Assembly (NCBI RefSeq): GCF_004005815.1
Contig: NZ_SACK01000006.1
Location: 186,001-250,000 of the forward strand
Length of the DNA stretch: 64,000 nucleotides
DNA from: Mucilaginibacter limnophilus
GTDB taxonomy: Bacteria; Bacteroidota; Bacteroidia; Sphingobacteriales; Sphingobacteriaceae
Direction of reading: 5' to 3'
Shown here: positions 9,687 through 18,527 of the stretch, piece by piece
Layout: the number at the start of each line of letters is the position of its first letter
Position numbering within the stretch: the stretch's first letter is position 1
The notes under the pieces: generated by a model
Databases searched by the model: none
Seen by the model: the letters and a program-made list of their open reading frames with translations, nothing else
Told to the model about the DNA's origin: nothing
Translations under genes and position numbers: made by a program

Positions 9687-10964
9687 ATGAGATCAAGATC
9701 TATTATTGCGCTATTGATTCTTTTTACCGTATGCTCGGCGGTAGCGTATGCACAATCCAGGCACAGTCAGCAAACACAGTATCCAACCTACAAAGGGCTT
9801 ATAATGGCCGGCTACCAGGGCTGGTTCAGGGCCGAGGGTGATGGTACTTCCGCGAAACGTTACGCCTATGGTAACGAAAGCCGCAGCGGTATTGATATGT
9901 GGCCTGATGTGAGTGAGTACGAAAAAACCTATAATACCCCTTGGAAGCTAAGCAACGGCCAGCCGGCAAAATTTTTCAGTTCGCACGATAAAAGCGCCGT
10001 TGATCTACATTTTAAGTGGATGCAGCAATATGGTGTTGACGGCGTTTTTATGCAACGGTTTTTTAGCAACGCGCGCGATAAGGATAAAGAATCGCTTACA
10101 ATACTAAAAAACGCTTTTGAAGCTGCATCAAAATATGAGCGTGCCATTGCTATAATGTATGACCTTTCCGGCTTGCGCGGCAGTAATGAAGATTGCTCGG
10201 TTATAATAAATGATTGGAAGAAACTCGTTGACAGCCTTAAGGTAACTAACCAGGCAGGTAAAAAAACATATCTGCACCATAAAGGCAAACCGGTAGTAGC
10301 TATTTGGGGTATAGGTTTCCCAGACAGGCCATATAACATCCGCAATATCGGGCTGGAAAGACTTCTGGACTTTTTTAAGAATGACCCTGTTTACGGCAAC
10401 TGTACCATTATGCTGGGCGTACCTACCGCGTGGCGTACTTTAAATGCCGATTGCATAAACGACCCATACCTGCACCAGATAATTAAAAAAGGTGATATAG
10501 TTTTGCCATGGGCAGTACAACGCTACAGTCCGCTGCTGCATAATGACATGGACAGGCTGCGCGATAATACCATTGAAGACATAAAATGGTGCGCTGAAAA
10601 TAACCTTGATTATGTACCATGCGTTTACCCGGGTTTCAGCTGGCACAACCTGAGTCGTTACGAGTTTCCGGATGATGTAAAGCCCGTTGGCTCGATACCC
10701 CGTCAGGGCGGCAGGTTTTACTGGCAGCAAATAGTTACTACTATCAACGCAGGAGCTTCAATGCTTTACGTGGCGATGTTTGATGAGGTGAATGAAGGCA
10801 CCGCTATTTTTAAAGGAAGTGATAACCCACCGGTAAGCAATGTAACTTCATTTATCAACATGGATGGTAAACCTTCCGACCATTATTTGTGGCTGACAGG
10901 GGAAGCCACTAAAATGCTGCGTAACCAAAAGCCGCTGGAATTGAAGATACCGGAAAGGAAATAG
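9687..10964 (+). CDS. GH71/99-like glycoside hydrolase, secreted (copy 1)
   Basis: A 425-residue protein. The ATG at 9687 is preferred over a GTG one codon earlier. The signal peptide ends VAYAQ, with no lipobox, so it should be soluble in the periplasm or exported. It begins the mature region with MAGYQGWFRAEGDG, shared with the two paralogs at 17113 and 25102. VDLHFKWMQQYGVDGVFMQRF and the motif AMFDEVNEGTAIF match the ExxE acid pair of the GH99 endo-alpha-mannosidase clan (here E367 and E370). GH99 enzymes cleave alpha-1,2-mannosidic or glucosyl-mannose bonds within chains; the exact specificity here is unknown. It precedes susC by 290 bp and may be transcribed separately from it. Confidence 0.78.
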   Translation: MRSRSIIALLILFTVCSAVAYAQSRHSQQTQYPTYKGLIMAGYQGWFRAEGDGTSAKRYAYGNESRSGIDMWPDVSEYEKTYNTPWKLSNGQPAKFFSSHDKSAVDLHFKWMQQYGVDGVFMQRFFSNARDKDKESLTILKNAFEAASKYERAIAIMYDLSGLRGSNEDCSVIINDWKKLVDSLKVTNQAGKKTYLHHKGKPVVAIWGIGFPDRPYNIRNIGLERLLDFFKNDPVYGNCTIMLGVPTAWRTLNADCINDPYLHQIIKKGDIVLPWAVQRYSPLLHNDMDRLRDNTIEDIKWCAENNLDYVPCVYPGFSWHNLSRYEFPDDVKPVGSIPRQGGRFYWQQIVTTINAGASMLYVAMFDEVNEGTAIFKGSDNPPVSNVTSFINMDGKPSDHYLWLTGEATKMLRNQKPLELKIPERK

Positions 10965-10973
10965 AATAAAATC

Positions 10974-10987
10974 TGCAATCGATTGCA
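10974..10987. promoter_or_regulatory. Perfect 14-bp palindrome TGCAATCGATTGCA, candidate LacI-family operator
   Basis: The palindrome lies 10 bp after the GH71/99-like stop codon and 267 bp before the susC start. LacI-family operators typically have a central CG with symmetric TGnAAnCGnTTnCA-like arms, and this fits. It is not a terminator, since the downstream run is A rather than T on the plus strand. The remaining 290-bp spacer is AT-rich leader to susC without another gene. Confidence 0.5.
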
Positions 10988-11254
10988 AAAAAAATAAAAA
11001 ACCATGTTTTCAAGCGAGTTTAAAGCGGAAATTAATGTTTTGTTAATTAATTATTATTTGCCGCAAGCTTTAATTGTACAAAATTATGAACCCGCAGCAC
11101 CAGTCGGCCCTCATTAAGCCAGGTGTTAATACAACAACCATTTAATATCATGTATAATTATAAGCTTAACCCACCGTAGGTGTGGCAGAACCATGAAGCA
11201 TATTACCCGCAAGGGTTATAGAACAATTTAAACTTAAATCCAAAAGAGAACAAT

Positions 11255-14200
11255 ATGAAAAAACTTAGATACTTATTTATTTTATTTTTTCTTTACCCGC
11301 TCAGTTTGCTTGCCCAGCAAACAGTTACTATAAGCGGTAAAGTAACAGATAAAGCCGACGGTACAGGCCTTCCGGGCGCTACTGTATCAGCAGGCGGCAT
11401 TTCGGTTGGTACCGACGCTAACGGCGATTATAAGATAATAGTTCCGCAAAGCGCTACCCAATTAACTTTTAAGTTTGTTGGTATGGCTGATGTTGTTGAA
11501 CAAATTAACAATCGCAGCGTAATAAATGTTAGCTTATCAACCACACAGGCGCAACTACAGGAAGTGGTTGTAGTAGGCTACGGTACCCAAAAAAGGGAAA
11601 CCATTACAGGTTCGGTATCCACGTTAAAAAGCAAAGATATCGTAGTAACCAAAAATGAAAGCGTTGTTAACTCATTAACGGGCAAAATTCCGGGTTTACG
11701 TATTCAACAACGTACGTCTGAGCCGGGTGGTTATGCAAATGCCTTTAACATACGTGGCTACCGCGGCGCGGATCCGTTGATAGTTATTGACGGTGTTATA
11801 GCAGATGGCGGTCAGGAAATATTAGGAAGGATGGATCCGAACGAGATTGAAAACATTTCGGTGCTAAAGGATGCTGCCGCTTCAATATATGGTATAAGGG
11901 CCTCGGGTGGTGTAATCCTAGTAACTACAAAAAAAGGCGATAAAAATAACAAATTTGATATCAGTTATTCTATCAATCAGTCGTGGCAGCAATTTTTAGG
12001 TATGCCGGAAGGTGTTGGCGCTATCGACTATATGATGCTTACCAATGAAAAACGTAAGCACAATTTCGATAATAACTTCCTCAGCGTTCAGCCGCCTACA
12101 TTTAACTATTCAGATTTTGAGCCATTCCTTAACGGTACCAGGCAAACTTCTGACTGGACCGGTATTGCTTTCAGAGAATTTGCCGGACAGCAGCAACATA
12201 ACCTGAATGTGAACGGTGGTACCGAAAAGATAAGTTATTTCTTCAACTTTGGTTATCAGAAACAGGATGGTGTATTCAAATCAGGCGATGTAAATTACAA
12301 CAAATACAACTTCCGTTCAAACGTAACGGTTGACATTGTTAAAGGTTTAAAAGCGCAAGTACTGGCATCAGGCTGGTTAGATAAGAAATACACTCCGTTT
12401 CAAAGTCAGTGGACTGTTTACAAATATGCCTGGAACACCATTCCACGTAATCCGATATTTGCAAACGATAACCCGCTTTACCCGGCTGTAATTAAAGATA
12501 ACGTTAACCCTGCTGTTGTTACCGACGCCGAAAAAGGTGGTTGGAGAGATTACAGGAAGAACAACTTTACCGGCCAGCTTAATCTCCAATACGAAATTCC
12601 TGGTGTAAAGGGCTTAACAGCAAAGGCCTTGTATAACTACAGCTATGGTACCGATAATTTTACAGACAACCAAAGGGCATATGAGTTATATACATATGAA
12701 CCTGAAACTGATACTTATATTCCGCAAACTGTTTCAAGCCCGTCAAGAATAACCCGTACTTATCGTAATCGTATTTATGCTCAAAGCCAGTTATCGTTAA
12801 ATTATGTGAATACATTTTTTGATGATCACAATGTTTCAGCAACGTTAGTATATGAGCAAAGCCATCAAACCGGCGATAACTTCTATGCTGCAAAAGATTT
12901 ATTAATACCTTCTGACTATCTTTTTGGTGGCGTACGTAATACAAATATGTTAGGTGATATGGATCAAGGCGGTCTGTATGATGTAGGATTCAGAAGCGTG
13001 ATAGGCAGAGTGAATTATGACTATAAAGGCAAATATCTAGCCGAATTCAGCTTCCGCCGCGATGGTTCCAACAAGTATATGCCTGGGCCAGACCAATGGG
13101 GGTTTTTCCCAGCGGTGTCTATAGGCTGGGTATTAACCAAAGAATCTTTTTTCCGTAATATAGTATCAGAAAATATACTTACAAGTTTAAAGGTAAGAGG
13201 TTCTTGGGGCGAAACCGGTGATGAACAAGGTAATGGTTTTAACTATATTAATGGTTACACTTATCCGGTTAACCAATATATATTCGGTAGTTCTGCTGTC
13301 AATGGTTCGGTTCAAAAACTAGGTAACCCAGGCTTAAGTTGGACGATTAATACAAAAAAGAACATTGGTTTAGACTATACTTTACTTAATGGCAAAATTG
13401 ATGGTACTATAGAGGTTTTTAGAAGTGACCGTACAGGTTTACCCACCACACCGGCTATAGCATTGCCTGGAACTGTTGGGGCGCCTGTACCGCAGATTAA
13501 TTATGAGGCTGACAGAGTACAAGGTTTAGATTTCAATATCTCTTATCGTAACAAGTTTGGCGATGTTGGCCTAAACGTTAGTGCAAACATTGGAACCACT
13601 CGTGCACAAAGAACCAAAATATTGCAGGGTCCACAAGGTAATGCTTACCAAAACTGGAGAAATAACCAGTTGGATCGTTATAGTAACATCTGGTGGGGGC
13701 TTGAATATGCCGGACAGTTTACCAGTTATAACCAGATATATAATCATCCGGTAAACACAGGTGGTGGTAACCAGGGCGTTATACCTGGCGATTACTATTA
13801 CCAGGATTGGAACGAAGATGGGGTTATTGACGGTAAAGACGAACGTCCTATAGCTACATATGATATACCGTTGTATAACTATGGTGCAAACATAAGTGTC
13901 AACTATAAAAATTTTGACATGACTGTATTATTACAGGGTGCGGCAGGCGTGTATGTGCAATACGGTGAGCAATTTGCATCGCCGCTAATGTATGATGGTA
14001 GCGCGTTAACCCGTTTCCTTGATAGTTGGCACACTGTAGATCCTGAAGCAAATATTTACGATCCAAATACACAGTGGGTACCAGGCTTTTATCCCGCCAT
14101 GGGCTCGCCTGATGCAAGAGGAACAAAGGCAGTTCAAAATGCAAGCTATTTGCGTATCAAAACACTTGAGTTCGGATATAGCCTGCCTACTTCTTTCCTG

Positions 14201-14395
14201 CAAAAAATCGGTGTTAAAAGGTTTAGGGTATATGCAAACAGCTATAACTTCTTAACTTTTACCGGATTGAAAAACTATGATCCGGAACACCAGGGACCAG
14301 GACCAAATGATAACGGCTTTGGAGACGTAGCCTTAGGAGGGTACACTTATCCTATGAATAGAACTTTTAGTGTAGGTGCTAACATTTCCTTTTAA
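11255..14395 (+). CDS. SusC-like TonB-dependent outer-membrane transporter
   Basis: A 1046-residue TonB-dependent receptor of the SusC/RagA type. Signal peptide to LLAQQ, then a carboxypeptidase-regulatory-like domain (about 22-105, starting TVTISGKVTDKADG), the typical junction EVVVVGYGTQKRETITGSVS, the plug domain (about 115-225, with IDGVIADGG and ASIYGIRASGGVILVTTKKG) and a 22-strand beta-barrel to the terminal aromatic residue of VGANISF. It should import oligosaccharides across the outer membrane together with the SusD partner encoded 11 bp downstream. It is the first gene of the long operon reaching 26382. Confidence 0.96.
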   Translation: MKKLRYLFILFFLYPLSLLAQQTVTISGKVTDKADGTGLPGATVSAGGISVGTDANGDYKIIVPQSATQLTFKFVGMADVVEQINNRSVINVSLSTTQAQLQEVVVVGYGTQKRETITGSVSTLKSKDIVVTKNESVVNSLTGKIPGLRIQQRTSEPGGYANAFNIRGYRGADPLIVIDGVIADGGQEILGRMDPNEIENISVLKDAAASIYGIRASGGVILVTTKKGDKNNKFDISYSINQSWQQFLGMPEGVGAIDYMMLTNEKRKHNFDNNFLSVQPPTFNYSDFEPFLNGTRQTSDWTGIAFREFAGQQQHNLNVNGGTEKISYFFNFGYQKQDGVFKSGDVNYNKYNFRSNVTVDIVKGLKAQVLASGWLDKKYTPFQSQWTVYKYAWNTIPRNPIFANDNPLYPAVIKDNVNPAVVTDAEKGGWRDYRKNNFTGQLNLQYEIPGVKGLTAKALYNYSYGTDNFTDNQRAYELYTYEPETDTYIPQTVSSPSRITRTYRNRIYAQSQLSLNYVNTFFDDHNVSATLVYEQSHQTGDNFYAAKDLLIPSDYLFGGVRNTNMLGDMDQGGLYDVGFRSVIGRVNYDYKGKYLAEFSFRRDGSNKYMPGPDQWGFFPAVSIGWVLTKESFFRNIVSENILTSLKVRGSWGETGDEQGNGFNYINGYTYPVNQYIFGSSAVNGSVQKLGNPGLSWTINTKKNIGLDYTLLNGKIDGTIEVFRSDRTGLPTTPAIALPGTVGAPVPQINYEADRVQGLDFNISYRNKFGDVGLNVSANIGTTRAQRTKILQGPQGNAYQNWRNNQLDRYSNIWWGLEYAGQFTSYNQIYNHPVNTGGGNQGVIPGDYYYQDWNEDGVIDGKDERPIATYDIPLYNYGANISVNYKNFDMTVLLQGAAGVYVQYGEQFASPLMYDGSALTRFLDSWHTVDPEANIYDPNTQWVPGFYPAMGSPDARGTKAVQNASYLRIKTLEFGYSLPTSFLQKIGVKRFRVYANSYNFLTFTGLKNYDPEHQGPGPNDNGFGDVALGGYTYPMNRTFSVGANISF

Positions 14396-14406
14396 TTTAT
14401 TAAAAT

Positions 14407-16254
14407 ATGAAAAGTATACATAAAATAATTATAGCGGTAGCAATAAGTATCGGGGCATCAGTAACATCATGCCAGCGCCTTGATATACCGCCAACAAATA
14501 TTGTAGGTGCTGATGTAATCTTTGGTAGCGAAGCAGGGGTTACCTCGTATGTAGCTAATCTTTACCGCGCACTGCCAATTGAGGATTTTAAATACAGGCC
14601 CGATGGAAATGGCGGCGACAACAACAACCCTCCGGGTTTTAAAAGAGGTGGTAATGATTGGGAAAACTTCTACAACTCGGCTTCGGCGATAGGTGAAGAG
14701 GTTGGTCCTTATGGTGGCTTTGACATAGGCGGAGGTTTTGGTTATTGGCCATATAATGATATTCGTGCTGTCAATATCCTGATTGAAGAACTGCCAAAGC
14801 ACGTTACAGAATTAACACAACCAAGAGTTGACCAGTTGTTGGCCGAAGGACATTTTATCAGGGCTTATTTTTATTATGGTATGGCAAAACGCTATGGTGG
14901 CGTGCCTATTATTACCGTTCCTCAGGATCCGGCTTCACCGGTAAGCGAACTTCAGGTTCACCGTAATAAAGAAGAGGAAGTTTGGGATTTTATCAGCTCG
15001 GAACTTGATTTGGCTATAACCGGCATGTCTGAAACCAGCGAAAAAGGCCGCGCTAACAAGTATGTAGCCGCCGCTTTAAAATCAAGGGCTATGTTGTTTG
15101 CTGCATGTGTGGCTAAATATGGCTCTGAAAATTTTGTTGAAGGCCCTGCACGGTCACAAGGTTTTGTTGGTATACCTGCTGAAAAAGCACAGGAATATTT
15201 TCAACAAGCCTGGGACGCCGCAAAATTACTGGAAGGCAAGTTTGATCTTTACAACGCTAACCCTGATAAAGAGCAAAACTATGTTGATTTGTTCCTTAAA
15301 TATGATGGCAATCCGGAGGTTATTTTTGTTAAACAATACTCGGTTGCTATTGGTACCGCACATAGTTGGGATGCTACCATGTCTCCGCGTTACTTTACCG
15401 CCAACGCGTTATCACGTTCATATCCAACCTTGGAAACTGTTGAGCGCTGGGGCGCTTTAAACGTAACCAATCCTGACGGCACACCAAAACGCTATAGCAC
15501 ACGTGCCGAAGTACAGGCAGGCCTTGAGCCAAGGTTGCTGGCAAGTATCTACTTCCCCGGGGATGTATTGCGCGGTAAAGAGTTTGATATGCAGCGCGGT
15601 ATTTATCCGTCATTCAGCGGTACTGCTGCTAACGAGGTTGCCAAGCCCGCTAACACACGCAGCTATGTATTAGCTGGTGGTACCGATGTTTTGTACAATG
15701 GAAAACAAGTAATAGGTTTCACCGGTCCATTTACAGGTGGCGATGAGCTTACCCGTACCGGTTTCTATGTACGTAAGTATGTTGATTATAACAAAGCACA
15801 GGCAGCGGTTGATCTTAACAGGAGCGAGCAGCCATGGTATGATTTCCGTTATGGTGAAATCTTGCTTAACCGTGCTGAGGCCGCTATTGAACTGGGTAAT
15901 ACAAGCGACGCTTTAGAGTGTGTAAACAAGATCAGGTCAAGAGCAGGCGCATCAACACTTGGTTCAGTTGACCGTGACGCTGTACGTTTGGAAAGAACTA
16001 AAGAGCTGGTTTTCGAAAATCAATACTACTGGGACTTAAAACGCTGGAGAACTGCCGACGTAGTGTTGAACAACGCAAGGTTTAAAGGTTTAATGCCATA
16101 CTACGTATTCAATGAAGATAAGTTCATCTTCCTGAAAGAACCTGAATTGTTTCAGCGTAACTATAACTTTGATAAGAGGTTTTATTATGAGCCAATTCCG
16201 GGCGGACAGTTAGCACTGAACCCTAACCTTTATCCTAACAACCCTAATTATTAA
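14407..16254 (+). CDS. SusD-like surface glycan-binding lipoprotein
   Basis: A 615-residue RagB/SusD-family protein. The lipobox ends at C22 (GASVTSCQRLD). Typical SusD features are the helical N-terminal half with INILIEELPKH and EGHFIRAYFYYGMAKRYGGVPI, and the C-terminal EILLNRAEAAIELGN, INKIRSRAG-like (VNKIRSRAG) and ERTKELVFENQYYWDLKRWR segments. It caps the SusC barrel and captures glycan at the cell surface. It lies 11 bp after susC and 18 bp before the DUF3823 gene, so all three are surely cotranscribed. Confidence 0.96.
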   Translation: MKSIHKIIIAVAISIGASVTSCQRLDIPPTNIVGADVIFGSEAGVTSYVANLYRALPIEDFKYRPDGNGGDNNNPPGFKRGGNDWENFYNSASAIGEEVGPYGGFDIGGGFGYWPYNDIRAVNILIEELPKHVTELTQPRVDQLLAEGHFIRAYFYYGMAKRYGGVPIITVPQDPASPVSELQVHRNKEEEVWDFISSELDLAITGMSETSEKGRANKYVAAALKSRAMLFAACVAKYGSENFVEGPARSQGFVGIPAEKAQEYFQQAWDAAKLLEGKFDLYNANPDKEQNYVDLFLKYDGNPEVIFVKQYSVAIGTAHSWDATMSPRYFTANALSRSYPTLETVERWGALNVTNPDGTPKRYSTRAEVQAGLEPRLLASIYFPGDVLRGKEFDMQRGIYPSFSGTAANEVAKPANTRSYVLAGGTDVLYNGKQVIGFTGPFTGGDELTRTGFYVRKYVDYNKAQAAVDLNRSEQPWYDFRYGEILLNRAEAAIELGNTSDALECVNKIRSRAGASTLGSVDRDAVRLERTKELVFENQYYWDLKRWRTADVVLNNARFKGLMPYYVFNEDKFIFLKEPELFQRNYNFDKRFYYEPIPGGQLALNPNLYPNNPNY

Positions 16255-16272
16255 TAATATAATTTTTAAGAG

Positions 16273-17022
16273 ATGAAAAAACAGATAAGCAGATTATTAT
16301 TGTTAGGCATAAGTGTACTGGCTGTATCTGCCTGTACAAAAACAGATAATTACGAAGGGCCAAACGCATCGTTTGAAGGCCGCATTATAGACGCTACCAC
16401 GGGTGAAAACCTTCAAAGCGAAACAGGAAGTACACAAATACGGCTTGAACAGCAGGATTGGGAAACTACAGCGTCACCGCAAACCATCCCAAGCAAATAC
16501 GATGGTACTTTTAAAGATACCAAGCTGTTTAAAGGCAAATACAAGGTAGTGCCTACCAATGGTGGTTTCTGGCCGGTTTATGATACCGCAACAGTAGATA
16601 TCGGCAGTAACACCCAGCATAATTTTGAGGTTACACCTTACGCCAAAATTACAAACTTCAGTTCTGAACTTGTTGATGGTAACACTCTAAGATTAACATT
16701 TACAATAGATCCGCCGGTTACCGCCGGCTTGCCAACCCTGCGTACTATACAGCCATTGGTAAATATTACCAGTATGGTTGGTACAGGTGCAACTATTCGC
16801 GATTACTCGGTTACTGAAAGGTTGAATATGAATGGTAAGGCATTTGCCGAATTGCCGGATGTTTCAACGGATGTAGATGTAGCCGGTAAAACCATGACAC
16901 TGGAAGTACCTAACCTGAAACGCGGTACCAAGTTTTATGTAAGGGTAGGCGTTCAGTGGAATGACAGTTTTGCTTCGTGGAACCTGTCGAACATATTGGA
17001 AGTACAGGTACCTAACGAATAA
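16273..17022 (+). CDS. DUF3823-type lipoprotein of the Sus outer-membrane complex
   Basis: A 249-residue lipoprotein (lipobox LAVSAC, C21). After a short linker comes a carboxypeptidase-regulatory-like fold (ASFEGRIIDATTGENLQSE, KLFKGKYKVVPTNGGFWPV) and a second beta domain (about 125-249) ending RGTKFYVRVGVQWNDS. This is the arrangement of DUF3823 proteins, which accompany many SusC/SusD pairs and are thought to be surface glycan-binding or accessory proteins. No catalytic motif is visible. It is 18 bp downstream of susD. Confidence 0.82.
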   Translation: MKKQISRLLLLGISVLAVSACTKTDNYEGPNASFEGRIIDATTGENLQSETGSTQIRLEQQDWETTASPQTIPSKYDGTFKDTKLFKGKYKVVPTNGGFWPVYDTATVDIGSNTQHNFEVTPYAKITNFSSELVDGNTLRLTFTIDPPVTAGLPTLRTIQPLVNITSMVGTGATIRDYSVTERLNMNGKAFAELPDVSTDVDVAGKTMTLEVPNLKRGTKFYVRVGVQWNDSFASWNLSNILEVQVPNE

Positions 17023-17052
17023 TTATTACCGGTTATAAATGCCAAAACTTTA

Positions 17053-17090
17053 CCCGGGAATTATTATGCTATAGTAAAATAGTTCCCGGG
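17053..17090 (+). promoter_or_regulatory. Intra-operon stem-loop
   Basis: Arms CCCGGGAA and TTCCCGGG pair perfectly around a 22-base AT-rich centre that can pair further (TTATT with AATA). No T-run follows, so it is more likely an mRNA-stabilising or processing element than a terminator. It separates the transporter genes from the downstream enzymes. Confidence 0.55.
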
Positions 17091-17112
17091 ATAGTCTAAC
17101 TGAAATATATTG

Positions 17113-18447
17113 ATGAAAAAGCTTACGATATTATTTTTCTCCTTCTTTGCAGCAGTTGCTGTTGTTTCATGCGGAAGCAAAAAAAATGACCCGGCCCCCG
17201 GGCCTGATGATGAAAAGCCGGTAGTGACAAACCCGGGTAAAGTATATGATACTGTAGGCTTAAAATACAAATCATATACCGGGCTTGTAATGGCTGGTTA
17301 TCAGGGATGGTTTGCAGCCGAAGGAGATGGTTCAGAACGCGGCTGGTACCATTACCAGGGTAACGGCGGATTTTATCCGGGCAATACCAATGTTGATTTC
17401 TGGCCTGATATCACCGAGTACACCAAAAAATATAAATCGCCATTCAAATTTGCCAATGGTGACGATGCTTATCTGTACAGTCCGTGGGACGAAGAAAGCG
17501 TTGACCTGCATTTCAAATGGATGAAAGACTATGGCCTTGATGGTGTACACATGCAACGTTTTGTGGGCGAAATAAAACCATCAAACGCAAAAGGAAAAAG
17601 GCATTTTAATAAGGTACTGGCCAATGCTTTAAAAGCCGCTAAAAAGTATGAAAGGGCCATAAGTGTAATGTATGACCTTAGCGGTAGCAACAGCGCCGAT
17701 GTTGCCTACCTTGAACAGGACTGGAACGAATTGCAAACCATCTTTAAGCTGTTTGATAACAAAGAAAATCCAACCTATTTATACCATCGTGGCAAACCGC
17801 TGGTTACCATATGGGGCGTGGGCTTTAATGATAACAGAAACTATACTATTGAGGATGTTAGCAAACTGGTTGACAAGCTGAAAGGCCCCGACAATAAAGT
17901 TTCAATAATGCTTGGGGTACCGTTTTACTGGCGCACCTTTGGTAACGATACCGAGAAAGACCCTGCATTGCATGCATTGATAAAAAAGGTTGACATTATT
18001 ATGCCATGGGCCGTAGGTCGCTTTAACTCAAGTGGATACACCGAGCAAAATGTACTTGCCGATATACAATGGTGCCATGCCAATAAGGTTGATTATGTGC
18101 CGCTGGTGTTTCCGGGTTTTACCTGGGGCAATATGCACAAAGATGCCAGCCTGTATTACCAGATACCCCGCCTGAAAGGCGACTTTTTATGGCAGCAGAT
18201 ATCAGGTGCAAAAGCCGTTGGCGCCAAATCATTGTACGTAGCCATGTTTGACGAGATTGATGAAGGTACGGCCATATTTAAAACCGCGCTTGAAAAAAAT
18301 ACGCCGCTTAACGGCGATGCAGGTTTGCGGTTTGTTGGAATTGAAAACGACCTGACGTCAGATTATTACCTGTGGCTAACTGGGCAGGGCGCAAAATGGT
18401 TTCATGGCGAGCCGGGATATTCAAGGTCAAAACCTGTACGAAAATAA
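17113..18447 (+). CDS. GH71/99-like glycoside hydrolase, lipoprotein (copy 2)
   Basis: The start is the ATG at 17113 (a TTG lies one codon earlier). The 444-residue product is a lipoprotein (lipobox VAVVSC, C20) with a charged linker (KKNDPAPGPDDEKPV) before the catalytic domain, as expected for a surface-exposed enzyme. Family marks are LVMAGYQGWFAAEGDGSE, VDLHFKWMKDYGLDGVHMQRF, AISVMYDLSGS and AMFDEIDEGTAIF with the acid pair E381/E384. It resembles copy 1 more than copy 3. It probably makes the first endo-cuts in an alpha-mannoside-type glycan outside the cell; the bond type is inference from the GH99 relationship. Confidence 0.8.
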   Translation: MKKLTILFFSFFAAVAVVSCGSKKNDPAPGPDDEKPVVTNPGKVYDTVGLKYKSYTGLVMAGYQGWFAAEGDGSERGWYHYQGNGGFYPGNTNVDFWPDITEYTKKYKSPFKFANGDDAYLYSPWDEESVDLHFKWMKDYGLDGVHMQRFVGEIKPSNAKGKRHFNKVLANALKAAKKYERAISVMYDLSGSNSADVAYLEQDWNELQTIFKLFDNKENPTYLYHRGKPLVTIWGVGFNDNRNYTIEDVSKLVDKLKGPDNKVSIMLGVPFYWRTFGNDTEKDPALHALIKKVDIIMPWAVGRFNSSGYTEQNVLADIQWCHANKVDYVPLVFPGFTWGNMHKDASLYYQIPRLKGDFLWQQISGAKAVGAKSLYVAMFDEIDEGTAIFKTALEKNTPLNGDAGLRFVGIENDLTSDYYLWLTGQGAKWFHGEPGYSRSKPVRK

Positions 18448-18527
18448 ATTATAAACGCCGATTCATTTATATCAATAAAAGAATTGCTGAGAGAACATAA
18501 TTAATAACTTTTTAAACTTAAAAAGAT

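Noticed and set aside
9687-10964. Calling the enzyme a true GH71 alpha-1,3-glucanase
   Set aside because: The ExxE motif followed by GT and the company of GH92 fit the GH99 side better; the label GH71/99-like is kept because the split is not certain.
10974-10987. Palindrome after the first GH71/99-like gene as a terminator
   Set aside because: It has no loop and is followed by A, not T, on the coding strand.
11255-16254. Frameshift or truncation in susC or susD
   Set aside because: Both genes are full length with all expected motifs and normal ends.
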